NCBI GenBank assembly: GCA_964385755.1
Contig: CAYLPZ010000008.1
Coordinates: 4,307-68,306 of the forward strand
Source of the DNA: CAG-698 sp964385755
GTDB lineage: Bacteria > Bacillota_I > Bacilli_A > ML615J-28 > CAG-698
Direction of reading: 5' to 3'
DNA length: 64,000 nt
Both the position numbers and the translations under genes were made by a program. Below are positions 46,490 through 54,722 of this stretch, piece after piece. A model generated the notes under the pieces. The model was given only the letters and a program-made list of their open reading frames with translations. It made no database searches and was not told the DNA's origin. Every line of letters begins with the position of its first letter. Positions within the stretch are counted from its first letter, which is position 1.

Positions 46490-47019
46490 ACTACACCTTC
46501 TTTTTCAGGAATAGAAATAAATTTATATCTTTTATATAATCCTTTTTCTGTAAAGAAAGAACGCAACATTTCTTTCTGCTTTTCATCAATGAGATACTTA
46601 GGAAAAATTAGAGCACTTTGTTCGGAAACATAGATGTAAAAACATTCATCAATTTCACATACTCTTTTTACATTTTCCCATTTATACTCCTTTAAAACAA
46701 AACCTTGATTAAATAAAACTTTATTTTCATCTATCACTATTGTATATGGATCAATTGATGGCGGATTACTTTTTATCATTTTTTCAATTATTCTATCAAT
46801 TCTATAGTTTTGTGTTCCAAAAACAACAAAAAACAAAACAATAAAAATACCAAACACTAATGAGTTACTAAAAACAAACAATCCTATCGCAGCCACTATT
46901 ACACAAAGCATAGCAATTGTAAGATCAATTGCGGGGAGAGTGCTTATTTTCTTAAAATGAAAACGATGAAAAGTTTTAATTCTAGCTTTTGAAAATGTAA
47001 CTTTTATTTTAACATTCAT
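46486..47019 (-). CDS. YcxB-like membrane protein
   Basis: 177 residues with two adjacent membrane helices near 30-75 and a C-terminal soluble domain. That domain has the pattern YTIVIDENKVLFNQGFVLKEYKWENVKRVCEIDECFYIYVSEQSALIFPKYL, typical of the YcxB-like C-terminal domain. The stop is TGA, within the ATGA overlap to the next gene, direct evidence that TGA is a stop here. Function unknown. It shares its layout with the genes on either side of 47 kb and at 52.3 kb. Confidence 0.7.
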   Translation of the reverse strand: MNVKIKVTFSKARIKTFHRFHFKKISTLPAIDLTIAMLCVIVAAIGLFVFSNSLVFGIFIVLFFVVFGTQNYRIDRIIEKMIKSNPPSIDPYTIVIDENKVLFNQGFVLKEYKWENVKRVCEIDECFYIYVSEQSALIFPKYLIDEKQKEMLRSFFTEKGLYKRYKFISIPEKEGVV

Positions 47020-47021
47020 TT

Positions 47022-47831
47022 TTATTCTTCTTTATTCTCTGCATTATCTTGATTTTGTTCATCTAAATTTTCTTCTTGGTTTTCAGTATTAACTTCAGCA
47101 GGTTCAAAATATGTACATTCAACTAAATTTTTCACAAATTTTTTATTATATACTACAAATGGCTTCAATTCACATTGCTTCTTGATTAACTCATCTAACT
47201 CTTCTTGTGTTCCTTTTTCCATTACTTCTTCTCTACGATCTAAAACTAGAATGCTTCCACCATTTAAGAAGATAAAATAATATTCTGGAATTTTTACAAC
47301 TTCGGAAACGTAAGCCCAATCAAAGTCTGCATATTTTTTTTCTTTATCTTTTTCATTATAGAAACGAATTTTATCATTATTTATTTGATATTTTAAAGTG
47401 AATTTTGGGTGTGTTCTAAAATACTTTACTAAGAATTTATCAATCTTCTTTTCTTCAAAAATAACTCCATAAAGCATATATAAAAACCAAATAAATAGCA
47501 CAATTGAGAAATACTTTCCTGAGCCTTCAGAAGAAAACAACCAATAAAAGGCAAAACCCAATACAGCAACACATAAAACTATATTCATTATTGTTGATTT
47601 ACTTTTTACTTTCATACGATACATTTGACAATATTTTTGAGCACGATAGTCATATTCTGTTGATAATTCAACAATTGACTCCATTTCTTCGATAATTTCT
47701 TCTTTTATTTCTAGATTTTCCTTATTTTCTTCTTCTGAATTTTCTTGACATTCTACTTCAGAAGTTTCTTGATTTTCATCTTTCACTTCTTCTAATTGTT
47801 CTTTTTCTTGAATATTTTTATTATCTTCCAT
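47022..47831 (-). CDS. YcxB-like membrane protein with acidic tails
   Basis: 269 residues. Residues 1-60 are an extremely acidic Glu/Asn-rich segment, then two membrane helices near 80-120, then a YcxB-like domain (KFTLKYQINNDKIRFYNEKDKEKKYADFDWAYVSEVVKIPEYYFIFLNGGSILVLDRR). The C-terminal 30 residues are again acidic and low complexity. It precedes the gene at 46486-47019 by 2 bp and is probably an old duplicate of it. Function unknown. Confidence 0.7.
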   Translation of the reverse strand: MEDNKNIQEKEQLEEVKDENQETSEVECQENSEEENKENLEIKEEIIEEMESIVELSTEYDYRAQKYCQMYRMKVKSKSTIMNIVLCVAVLGFAFYWLFSSEGSGKYFSIVLFIWFLYMLYGVIFEEKKIDKFLVKYFRTHPKFTLKYQINNDKIRFYNEKDKEKKYADFDWAYVSEVVKIPEYYFIFLNGGSILVLDRREEVMEKGTQEELDELIKKQCELKPFVVYNKKFVKNLVECTYFEPAEVNTENQEENLDEQNQDNAENKEE

Positions 47832-47967
47832 ACAACAATTCTCCTTTTACAATTTATTAATCTGCTAACCATATATAATATTATATCATATTTACTATTT
47901 GTTTCAAAATACTATTTTAATAAATGACGTTTTAGAGTATAATATACTTAATTTTAGGAGGTTTCAT

Positions 47968-48780
47968 ATGAAAAAAGTATTTTTAAGTGATGATATTGAA
48001 GGTGTTAACGGTATTTCATGTTGGGATGAAACTGAGTATGGTGATTCTCGTTATCCTCTTTTCCAACAAGAGCTTCAAAAAGAAGTGAATGCTTTTTGTG
48101 AAGGAGCACACAAAGCTGGTGCAGAACATATTTTAATTAAAGATGCCCATGACTCAGCTAGAAACTTAGATATTAATGATTTACCAGAATACACTGAATT
48201 ATTAAGAGGATGGGATGGCGGTCTTTGTTGTATGATGGCTGGTCTAGATAGTTCATTTGATTGTGCGTGTTTTGTAGGATACCATAGTCCTTCTCGCTCT
48301 GGAGGCAACAGTTTATCTCATACAATGAACTCAACAAGAATATTTGAAGTTAGACTTAACGATGAAATTGTAAGTGAATTTATGATTAACGCAATGTATG
48401 CGACTTATTTAGGAGTTCCTTGCGCATTCATTAGTGGTGATAGTGAAATCTGTAGACTAGCAAAAGAAGCTGTACCTAACATTATTACAGTTGCATCAAA
48501 AGAAGGATATCATTGTGCTGTAAAATCTAAACATCCAAAAGTAACACAAAAAGAGATTTTAGAAGGAGCTAAAAAAGCTATTTCTAATGTTGATAAAAAT
48601 GACCCAAAATCATATTATCCGCTTCCAAAACATTTTAAAGTTCAAATTACTTTTAAAGATCATAATAATGCATATAGAGCTTCATTCTTCCCAGGATGCA
48701 AACTTACTATGCCAGACCAAATCACTTTTGAATCTGATAACTATTATGACTGTTTAGTTGTTTTTAAATTCTTATTATAA
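47968..48780 (+). CDS. dppA: D-aminopeptidase of family M55 (DppA type)
   Basis: Members hydrolyse D-Ala-D-Ala and related D-peptides. The metal-site opening FLSDDIEGVNGI matches the family SVDMEGxxG motif, with further family-like segments ILIKDAHDSARN, MAGLDSSFDCACFVGYHSPS and INAMYATYLGVPCAFISGD. It is 270 residues, without signal peptide. The frame opens earlier, but the ATG at 47968 has AGGAGG six bases ahead. It stands alone, not with a dpp transporter, yet it fits the D-peptide recycling theme of the window. Confidence 0.92.
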   Translation: MKKVFLSDDIEGVNGISCWDETEYGDSRYPLFQQELQKEVNAFCEGAHKAGAEHILIKDAHDSARNLDINDLPEYTELLRGWDGGLCCMMAGLDSSFDCACFVGYHSPSRSGGNSLSHTMNSTRIFEVRLNDEIVSEFMINAMYATYLGVPCAFISGDSEICRLAKEAVPNIITVASKEGYHCAVKSKHPKVTQKEILEGAKKAISNVDKNDPKSYYPLPKHFKVQITFKDHNNAYRASFFPGCKLTMPDQITFESDNYYDCLVVFKFLL

Positions 48781-48790
48781 TTAAAAATAT

Positions 48791-48829
48791 AAATAGTTGA
48801 AAATATCATAACGATACTTTCAACTATTT
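48791..48829. terminator. Bidirectional terminator after dppA
   Basis: AAATAGTTGAAA / TTTCAACTATTT, a 12-bp stem around a 15-base loop that can itself pair in part, followed by TATTTTTTC on the plus strand and a T-rich stretch on the minus strand. It overlaps the last codons of the converging aspartase-like gene. Confidence 0.75.
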
Positions 48830-49924
48830 TATTTTTTCTAAAACTAATTCTTTAATCGTACGTATTGTACGTCTTACTAGATTTACACTTTCATATAGTG
48901 ATGCGTAAATGATTACAAGGTATGGATTATCTTCAAGTTTTCCTTCTTCTACTGCTCTTGATATTGTCATATCATTACCCACAATATAATATGATACTTC
49001 TTTCACAAAACCATTAAGCATTTTATCATTGTCAATATATTCAGATATTTTTTCACCAAATGAATAATTATTTTCTTTTAAATATATAAATAAATTACTA
49101 ATAGAACGAGAAAAATTAATCATTAAATCCTTAACCAAGGTTGAAATATACATAAAAGAATCTAAATTACAATTTACGATTAGTGAATTTTCGGCTTGTA
49201 CATATTTTTCAGTAACTTCATTATTTAAACATGAAATAAACACATCTTTAAATTGCTTTTTACTTTCTATTGATAAATCAAGTTTATCACCAAATGAAAT
49301 AAGTAACATTGATGGAATTGCTTTATCAATTCGTTTTGCATCTCTTTCAAGTATTTCAGAAAAAGCACCGAAGTTTTTTACAAAATCTTCATTATTTATG
49401 TTTTTTTCGATTAAATTGTTTAGAATATTATATGTCTTTTTACATTCCGCAACCAATTTCTTAACTAGTTTTACAGATGTAATTTTTCCAACTAAAATAT
49501 TACTTTCATTAATATTTTGATTTAATCGAACCTTATCAATTGTAACAGGACTATAAGTTCCTTTTTTATATCCAAGCATTTCATTAGCACGATTAGCTAC
49601 TACTTCACAAACATTTACTTCCATACCATAGCCATAGCCATCATGTAATGAATCAACAACAAATTGTCCATGTAAACGCCCATTTAGAATCTCATCACAT
49701 GCAAGACAAATTGCTTCTGCTTCTTTTTCTGGAATATTTCCTAGTTTTTCATTTGTTTTGGCAGCTACTTTTTTGACTAAAGCAAGTGCTTTAATTGTTT
49801 GGCGAGAAAGGCCATGCTTTGTTATTTGAAATGCCTCTTTAAACCTATCAGTTAATGAACCGTAATATACTTCAAGTGGTATGTTCTTCTCTCCAAGTTG
49901 GTTTTTTTCAATTCTATACTTCAT
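48824..49924 (-). CDS. Degenerate aspartase/fumarase-superfamily protein, catalytic loop missing
   Basis: 366 residues instead of about 470. The N-terminus follows aspartate ammonia-lyase closely (RIEKNQLGEKNIPLEVYYG, IKALALVKKVAA, AICLACDEILNGRLHGQFVVD, NVCEVVANRANEMLG). The superfamily signature GSSxMPxKxNP that carries the catalytic Ser loop is absent: the sequence jumps to VKEVSYYIVGNDMTISRAVEEGKLEDNP, which normally comes after it. The substrate-binding TSxNMNxNE is changed to GYGMEVNVCE. The frame is intact with a good ribosome-binding site, so it is not simply a decaying gene. A non-catalytic role is likely. Confidence 0.8.
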   Translation of the reverse strand: MKYRIEKNQLGEKNIPLEVYYGSLTDRFKEAFQITKHGLSRQTIKALALVKKVAAKTNEKLGNIPEKEAEAICLACDEILNGRLHGQFVVDSLHDGYGYGMEVNVCEVVANRANEMLGYKKGTYSPVTIDKVRLNQNINESNILVGKITSVKLVKKLVAECKKTYNILNNLIEKNINNEDFVKNFGAFSEILERDAKRIDKAIPSMLLISFGDKLDLSIESKKQFKDVFISCLNNEVTEKYVQAENSLIVNCNLDSFMYISTLVKDLMINFSRSISNLFIYLKENNYSFGEKISEYIDNDKMLNGFVKEVSYYIVGNDMTISRAVEEGKLEDNPYLVIIYASLYESVNLVRRTIRTIKELVLEKIK

Positions 49925-50029
49925 AATTTATCACCTTTATCATAGTTTATCATATTTTATTAAATAAATAAAGATTATTCATTCTAAATAATATTTATTA
50001 TTCATAAACTATCATAAAAGGAGATATTT

Positions 50030-51292
50030 ATGGACTTATTTATTAATAAAATGAATACCAAACCTATATCTAAAACAATTAAAATACATGGTTCAAAAAA
50101 TAGTAGTGTAGCACTCATTCCTGCTGCTTTACTTTCATCTGAAGTAGTAACACTTAAAAACATTCCACGTATAAAAGACACTGAAGTTCTAGTTTCTATT
50201 ATTAGAAAGGGTGGGCATAACATCTCATTTCAGAACCACTCAATAATAATAAGTAAAACATCTAATCCTACTCTTACACTTCCTAATGAAGTTTCTTTAC
50301 TTAGAGCCTCTAGTTACTTTATTGGAGTATATTTAGCTCTTTATGGTCAAATAACAATACCAATGTGTGGAGGATGTAATTTTGGTGATCGTCCTCTTGA
50401 TTATCACATAAATGCATTTAAAAAAATGGGTGTTGAAGTTTCAAAAAAAGAAAACTTCTTTTATTTTAATGCACTAAATTTACATCCTGAGAAAATCTAT
50501 CTTCCTTTCCCTTCACTCGGTGCAACACTTAACATCATATTTCTTGCCACAAAAATAAAAGGAACAACTCAAATATATAATTTTGCAAAAGACCCTGAAG
50601 TGTATGACGTTATTAATTTTTTAAGAAAAATGGGTGCATCTATTAGAATAAAAAAATCATCTATCATAATTAATGGTGGTAAACCGTTAAAAGGTACTAT
50701 ATATGAAGTAATACCTGATCGTATTGAAGCTTGTACATATTTATCAATTGTTGCTTGTAATCTTTTACCTTATATTAAAATAACTAATGTAAACTTAAGA
50801 CACATCAAAGCATATTTGAAATTACTTTCTAATTTAAAATATAAAATAATAAAAGGTAAAGACTATGTGATAGTCAAGAAAAGGAAAAAACAAATTAATA
50901 AAGAATTTAATATTAATATCACAATTTATCCAAGCATTCCTACTGACCTGCAACCTATCATCACAACTATTTTCTTATGCAATAAAATAAAAGGAACAAT
51001 AACAGATACCATTTATCCAAATCGTTTTTCTCACATAGATGAGCTAATTAAGATAGGAGCTATTATTCATAAAGAAAACAATAAAATATTTATAAACCCT
51101 TCTACCTTAACAAAAGGAAATTTAGTTGCTCATGACCTTAGGTGCTCAGCAGCGTTGATTTTAGCAGCACTTTTTTGTAATGATAAAATCATAATTCATA
51201 ATATAGATTATCTATTTAGAGGTTATGAAACATTTCTTAAGGATTTAAAACAAATGGGATTTAACATAAGTCTATATAAAGAAATAAGCTAA
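50030..51292 (+). CDS. murA: UDP-N-acetylglucosamine 1-carboxyvinyltransferase
   Basis: First committed step of peptidoglycan synthesis: transfer of enolpyruvate to UDP-GlcNAc. The Lys-Asn pair in HGSKNSSVAL (near residue 24), the PEP-reactive Cys in MCGGCNFGDRPLDYH, the catalytic Asp in YPSIPTDLQP and the Arg in HDLRCSAAL are all present, so it should be active. It is Lys/Ile-rich and somewhat diverged from typical MurA, including a Cys-rich PEP loop. A strong AAAGGAG precedes the start. It shows that the organism also builds a wall, or at least its precursors. Confidence 0.93.
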   Translation: MDLFINKMNTKPISKTIKIHGSKNSSVALIPAALLSSEVVTLKNIPRIKDTEVLVSIIRKGGHNISFQNHSIIISKTSNPTLTLPNEVSLLRASSYFIGVYLALYGQITIPMCGGCNFGDRPLDYHINAFKKMGVEVSKKENFFYFNALNLHPEKIYLPFPSLGATLNIIFLATKIKGTTQIYNFAKDPEVYDVINFLRKMGASIRIKKSSIIINGGKPLKGTIYEVIPDRIEACTYLSIVACNLLPYIKITNVNLRHIKAYLKLLSNLKYKIIKGKDYVIVKKRKKQINKEFNINITIYPSIPTDLQPIITTIFLCNKIKGTITDTIYPNRFSHIDELIKIGAIIHKENNKIFINPSTLTKGNLVAHDLRCSAALILAALFCNDKIIIHNIDYLFRGYETFLKDLKQMGFNISLYKEIS

Positions 51293-51293
51293 G

Positions 51294-52109
51294 CTAAGCT
51301 AAATAACTATTAAAATCAACAACAAGACTACTTTTCATTAATAATAAAATCGAGAATAAAAATTCTTCGTCACTACTATCATATTTATAATCACTATAGT
51401 CTATATAATATTTATGTTTATAATCACGTATTATTGCACATTTGGCTTCAGGAAGCATTCTTGTAATTATTAAAAATTTATCAATTGTTTCTTTGCTTTG
51501 AAATGCAAGCATATTTATTTTTTCCTTATTAATTAAATTTTTTTCTTTATTTAATACTTCCTCTAATCCATTTATCACTTGCATTTTCGTTTGTATTTTT
51601 GTCATTTGTAAATGATCATCTAGAATCATTCTAATAAAACAAGAATCAATAAAACTATTATCTATTTTATCAGATACTAATCCAATAGATAGTCTATTAA
51701 TGCCAAGTGAATGCATGAAATTACAAGCACTATCAATCTGTTTTCGTTTTTCTTCAATAATTAGCTTACTTGTTTTAAGAAAAGTAACAAACAAAAAATG
51801 AGATACAAAAGGAAGGCTACAAACATAAAACATGCTTTCTTTTCTTTCCTGGTAATTTTGGTCAATTATTTTCTTTTTTGTTTCTTCAGATACTTTTCCA
51901 AATACCATAATACTATCAGGATTTGTTTGCAAATATAATCTTGTATAACAAATAAGTTTTGTGTTAGATACTACTACTTTATTTATTCCTTCATAATTTT
52001 CATCATCAAATTCTGTTATTATTTCAACTGAATCTTTATACAAGTTTTCTATTCTTTTAAGAATAATAATAAGATTTTTTTCAGGATTAATTGCCACTAT
52101 TTTATTCAT
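51294..52109 (-). CDS. Unrecognised 271-residue cytosolic protein
   Basis: No confident family. It is alpha/beta in pattern with no signal peptide or membrane helix. The region IDSACNFMHSLGINRLSIGLVSDKI resembles the middle of phosphate acetyl/butyryltransferases, so a degenerate PTA/PTB fold is possible but weakly supported. It converges on murA with a single base between the two stop codons. Upstream is an A/T-rich 175-bp gap before the divergently oriented YcxB-like gene. Confidence 0.6.
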   Translation of the reverse strand: MNKIVAINPEKNLIIILKRIENLYKDSVEIITEFDDENYEGINKVVVSNTKLICYTRLYLQTNPDSIMVFGKVSEETKKKIIDQNYQERKESMFYVCSLPFVSHFLFVTFLKTSKLIIEEKRKQIDSACNFMHSLGINRLSIGLVSDKIDNSFIDSCFIRMILDDHLQMTKIQTKMQVINGLEEVLNKEKNLINKEKINMLAFQSKETIDKFLIITRMLPEAKCAIIRDYKHKYYIDYSDYKYDSSDEEFLFSILLLMKSSLVVDFNSYLA

Positions 52110-52253
52110 ATGAACACCTCACACAATTATTATAAAATATTAAGTTTGCAAAAGATGTTATTTTTTGTATCATGTTTTTTCTTTTATTAAATGATTTTTA
52201 TTACAATTTCCTTTCTTTTGTTATTTCTTCTTTAGTTTATTTATATTTTATGA

Positions 52254-52259
52254 TATAAT
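52254..52259 (+). promoter_or_regulatory. Extended -10 promoter of the 52.3-54 kb cluster
   Basis: TGA-TATAAT, 26 bases before the start at 52285, with only a poor -35 (TTTAGT). Confidence 0.5.
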
Positions 52260-52284
52260 AAAAATATTACTAAGGAGGAATTTT

Positions 52285-52899
52285 ATGGCACCAAATAGAG
52301 CAATATTTAAACATAAAATAAATTACAAACTTAATCTTAGATTTAATATGTGGTTTACTTTAACCCATTCTGTTTTTCTTTATATGGTATTATTTATTGG
52401 TATTTTTTGCCTCATAGCAGCAATTGTTGGGGATAAAACACCTGACCAGCGTTCACAGATTATTTCATCTTCTGTTATCGCCGCAATTGGTATTTTATAT
52501 CCATTCATCTTTTTGCCATTAAATGCACACTTTGCAACTAGAAGATTACAAAAATCAATTAATAATGGTACTGAGATTTTTGAAATATCTAAAGACAAAA
52601 TAGTTAAATATGATGATAAAACCCCAAAAAAATATATTTTGAACTGGGTAACAATTTTAAAAGTAAAAGAAACAGACAAGGCTTTTTACTTTTACACTAC
52701 CAATGAAGCTTCTTTCGTAATTGACAAAGAAGGTGCTGAGGGGGATAGTTGTATAATACTCCGAAAACTAATTTTAGAAAATTTAGTAAAGAAATCTAGT
52801 GGTAGAGTTCCTTATAAAATAACTGAGAAAAAATATGTTGAAGAAAAGAAACGAGAAAAAATTAATAAAAGAAACGAGAAAAAAGCTAATGCAAAATAA
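52285..52899 (+). CDS. YcxB-like membrane protein
   Basis: 204 residues. Two membrane helices (about 23-50 and 67-88) are followed by the YcxB-like domain EIFEISKDKIVKYDDKTPKKYILNWVTILKVKETDKAFYFYTTNEASFVIDKEG and a basic Lys-rich tail. It has the same architecture as the genes at 46.5-47.8 kb. AAGGAGG precedes the start, with an extended -10 promoter at 52254-52259. Function unknown. Confidence 0.7.
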   Translation: MAPNRAIFKHKINYKLNLRFNMWFTLTHSVFLYMVLFIGIFCLIAAIVGDKTPDQRSQIISSSVIAAIGILYPFIFLPLNAHFATRRLQKSINNGTEIFEISKDKIVKYDDKTPKKYILNWVTILKVKETDKAFYFYTTNEASFVIDKEGAEGDSCIILRKLILENLVKKSSGRVPYKITEKKYVEEKKREKINKRNEKKANAK

Positions 52900-53419
52900 A
52901 GATTTTAAGAATTATATGTCTGATAATAAAGCAATAATTGATGAACTATTTAATAACAACTCAGTTTTATTATTACGTATTGAAGATGTTTTAAATGTTC
53001 TCAATTTCATTTCTGATGCTTGTGATAAAGGCATTGAACTTGAGGAAGACGAAGATGAAATATTTGAGACAGGGTTTTTATTCTTTCATGAACAAATAGA
53101 ATATATTAAACTATATTACCAAAAATACTTTAATAAAGACATTAAAAAACTTTTAGAATATGAATCATTAATTAATTATTATTTATATTTAATTGACCTT
53201 GAAGAAACATTAAAAGAAAAAAGTTATTTTAACAACTCAAGAAAAAAAATATTTGATGATATATATACTGAAATTGAAAATATTATTACAAATAAAGATG
53301 ACTTTGATCCATTTATAACTGAAAAATATGATTCACTAATAGAATCATGCTTGCCAAATGATAAAGATCTTATGACACTTAGTATGATCTTTTCAAGAAT
53401 TGCTGATGAGATAGTATAA
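52889..53419 (+). CDS. Unrecognised acidic helical protein
   Basis: About 176 residues, predicted to be almost entirely alpha-helical and rich in Asp, Glu, Lys and Tyr, with no membrane segment. The start at 52889 overlaps the previous gene by 11 bp; an earlier in-frame ATG at 52835 lies deep within that gene. The next gene begins 1 bp after the stop, so the cluster is a compact operon. No family recognised. Confidence 0.6.
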   Translation: MQNKDFKNYMSDNKAIIDELFNNNSVLLLRIEDVLNVLNFISDACDKGIELEEDEDEIFETGFLFFHEQIEYIKLYYQKYFNKDIKKLLEYESLINYYLYLIDLEETLKEKSYFNNSRKKIFDDIYTEIENIITNKDDFDPFITEKYDSLIESCLPNDKDLMTLSMIFSRIADEIV

Positions 53420-53420
53420 T

Positions 53421-53954
53421 ATGTTTCTTTCTAATCCATTTTTCTACTATTTTATTACAATTTTAGTACTTTTAATTTTAATATATATTAGTTCAATATT
53501 TATTCAAAAAAATAAAATGAAACTTTTATATCAAGAATTATTAGTTTTCGCAAACAAAAACAATTATTCATTGTCAAAATCATCAAATCCTAACTACGAT
53601 TATAAACTAGTTACTGATAAAAAAACATTTCTTATATCTATTGTAAACATCCAGCCAAATTCATCAGTTACTATAAATAGTAAAGACACTTGGTGTTATC
53701 GTTATGGTGGTGGAAATAAAAAAGGTCGAAGTTACCCTAACAAAGAATATATGAAAAACATAATTCCCTTTTTACGTATGAAAGTACAAAATGGTGAAAC
53801 AAAACTAGTTATCTTATATCCATCAACAGAAGCAATTCTTAAATATGTTAACGAAAGTGACATATGTGAAGTAAAACCAGAAGATACTCCTTATGGATAC
53901 AAAGTAACTACATATCAAGACTTCTATAATAACTTTGAAAAACTAAATAAATAA
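53421..53954 (+). CDS. Single-helix membrane protein of unknown function
   Basis: 177 residues: one N-terminal membrane helix (about 8-28), then a soluble alpha/beta domain with LLVFANKNNYSLSKS, DKKTFLISIVNIQPNSS and KLVILYPSTEAILKYVNESD. The order of strands is compatible with a nuclease/NERD-like fold, but no catalytic triad is readable, so this is only a suggestion. It is the last gene of the three-gene cluster, followed by a strong terminator. Confidence 0.6.
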   Translation: MFLSNPFFYYFITILVLLILIYISSIFIQKNKMKLLYQELLVFANKNNYSLSKSSNPNYDYKLVTDKKTFLISIVNIQPNSSVTINSKDTWCYRYGGGNKKGRSYPNKEYMKNIIPFLRMKVQNGETKLVILYPSTEAILKYVNESDICEVKPEDTPYGYKVTTYQDFYNNFEKLNK

Positions 53955-53980
53955 AAACTCAATTCAAAAGATTGAGTTTT
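53954..53980 (+). terminator. Terminator before yabP
   Basis: AAAACTCAAT / ATTGAGTTTT, a 10-bp stem with a 7-base loop, continuing into a T8 run. Confidence 0.88.
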
Positions 53981-54028
53981 TTTTGTAATATAAATATTTT
54001 ATCTTTCATAATATGTAATGGTGATAAA

Positions 54029-54301
54029 ATGAACACATTACAAACAAATCAAACAATATATGTTGATAATAGAAAAGTTATCAAAATTACTGATGTTATT
54101 AAAGTTTTGGAAATAAACCCAAAGGAAGCTTGTGTTGATACATCATTAGGTAAAATCATTATTCTCGGTGATAACTTAGAAATAAAACAATATGATATTG
54201 ATAAAGGTTTACTATTAATTGTGGGGACTATTAATTCATTTGAATATATCATAAAAGAGAAGAAAAAAGAAAAAGGATTCTTTCAAAAATTATTTCAATG
54301 A
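54029..54301 (+). CDS. yabP: YabP-family sporulation protein
   Basis: A 90-residue protein matching YabP in order and spacing: VIKITDVIKVLEI...ACVDTSLGKIIILGDNLEIKQYDIDKGLLLIVGTINSFEY. In Bacillus, YabP is needed for spore coat/cortex maturation. GGTGAT lies ahead of the ATG at 54029. The last four bases (ATGA) overlap the yabQ-like start, preserving the known yabP-yabQ pairing. A lysine-rich C-terminal tail is present. Confidence 0.85.
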   Translation: MNTLQTNQTIYVDNRKVIKITDVIKVLEINPKEACVDTSLGKIIILGDNLEIKQYDIDKGLLLIVGTINSFEYIIKEKKKEKGFFQKLFQ

Positions 54302-54714
54302 GCGAACTAATTTCTTTTTACGATCAACTAAAGGTTATATTTTTATACCTTCTTTTAGGATGTTTTTCTGGTATTTACTATAAAATATGTAAATATATCA
54401 TTTGTTTAACAAATAAATATCTTAAATATCTTGTTAGTTTTATTTTATTTACTTTCCTTTTATGTTTTCTCATCTATTTCTCACTTTATCACATAAGAAT
54501 ATATTTTGGTTTTTTCGCAATTATATTCTTCTTTTTAGGACTCTTACTATATTATTTCTTGCTAGACTCTTCTTTCACTATTACACTTGATAAAATACAA
54601 TCCACTCTCAAAAAACTAAATATTAAATCATTATTACTACCTTCTTTTAAATTCCTTAAATTTATAAAACGAAAAAAGACTATGAAAAAACCTGACGAAA
54701 AGTCAGGTTCATAG
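54298..54714 (+). CDS. yabQ: YabQ-like membrane protein
   Basis: 138 residues with four likely membrane helices, beginning FYDQLKVIFLYLLLGCFSGIYYKICKYI, similar to the first helix of YabQ (spore cortex protein). Assignment rests on this pattern and on the 4-bp overlap with yabP. The last 25 codons lie inside a transcription terminator. No other sporulation genes are in the window. Confidence 0.7.
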   Translation: MSELISFYDQLKVIFLYLLLGCFSGIYYKICKYIICLTNKYLKYLVSFILFTFLLCFLIYFSLYHIRIYFGFFAIIFFFLGLLLYYFLLDSSFTITLDKIQSTLKKLNIKSLLLPSFKFLKFIKRKKTMKKPDEKSGS

Positions 54715-54722
54715 TTTTTTAT
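54680..54722. terminator. Terminator overlapping the yabQ 3' end
   Basis: AACCTGAC / GTCAGGTT (54689-54696 with 54702-54709), extended outward by ACTATGAA / TTCATAGT with an A bulge and followed by TTTTTT. It encodes the last residues of yabQ while also forming the convergent terminator with the LysRS gene. Confidence 0.8.
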
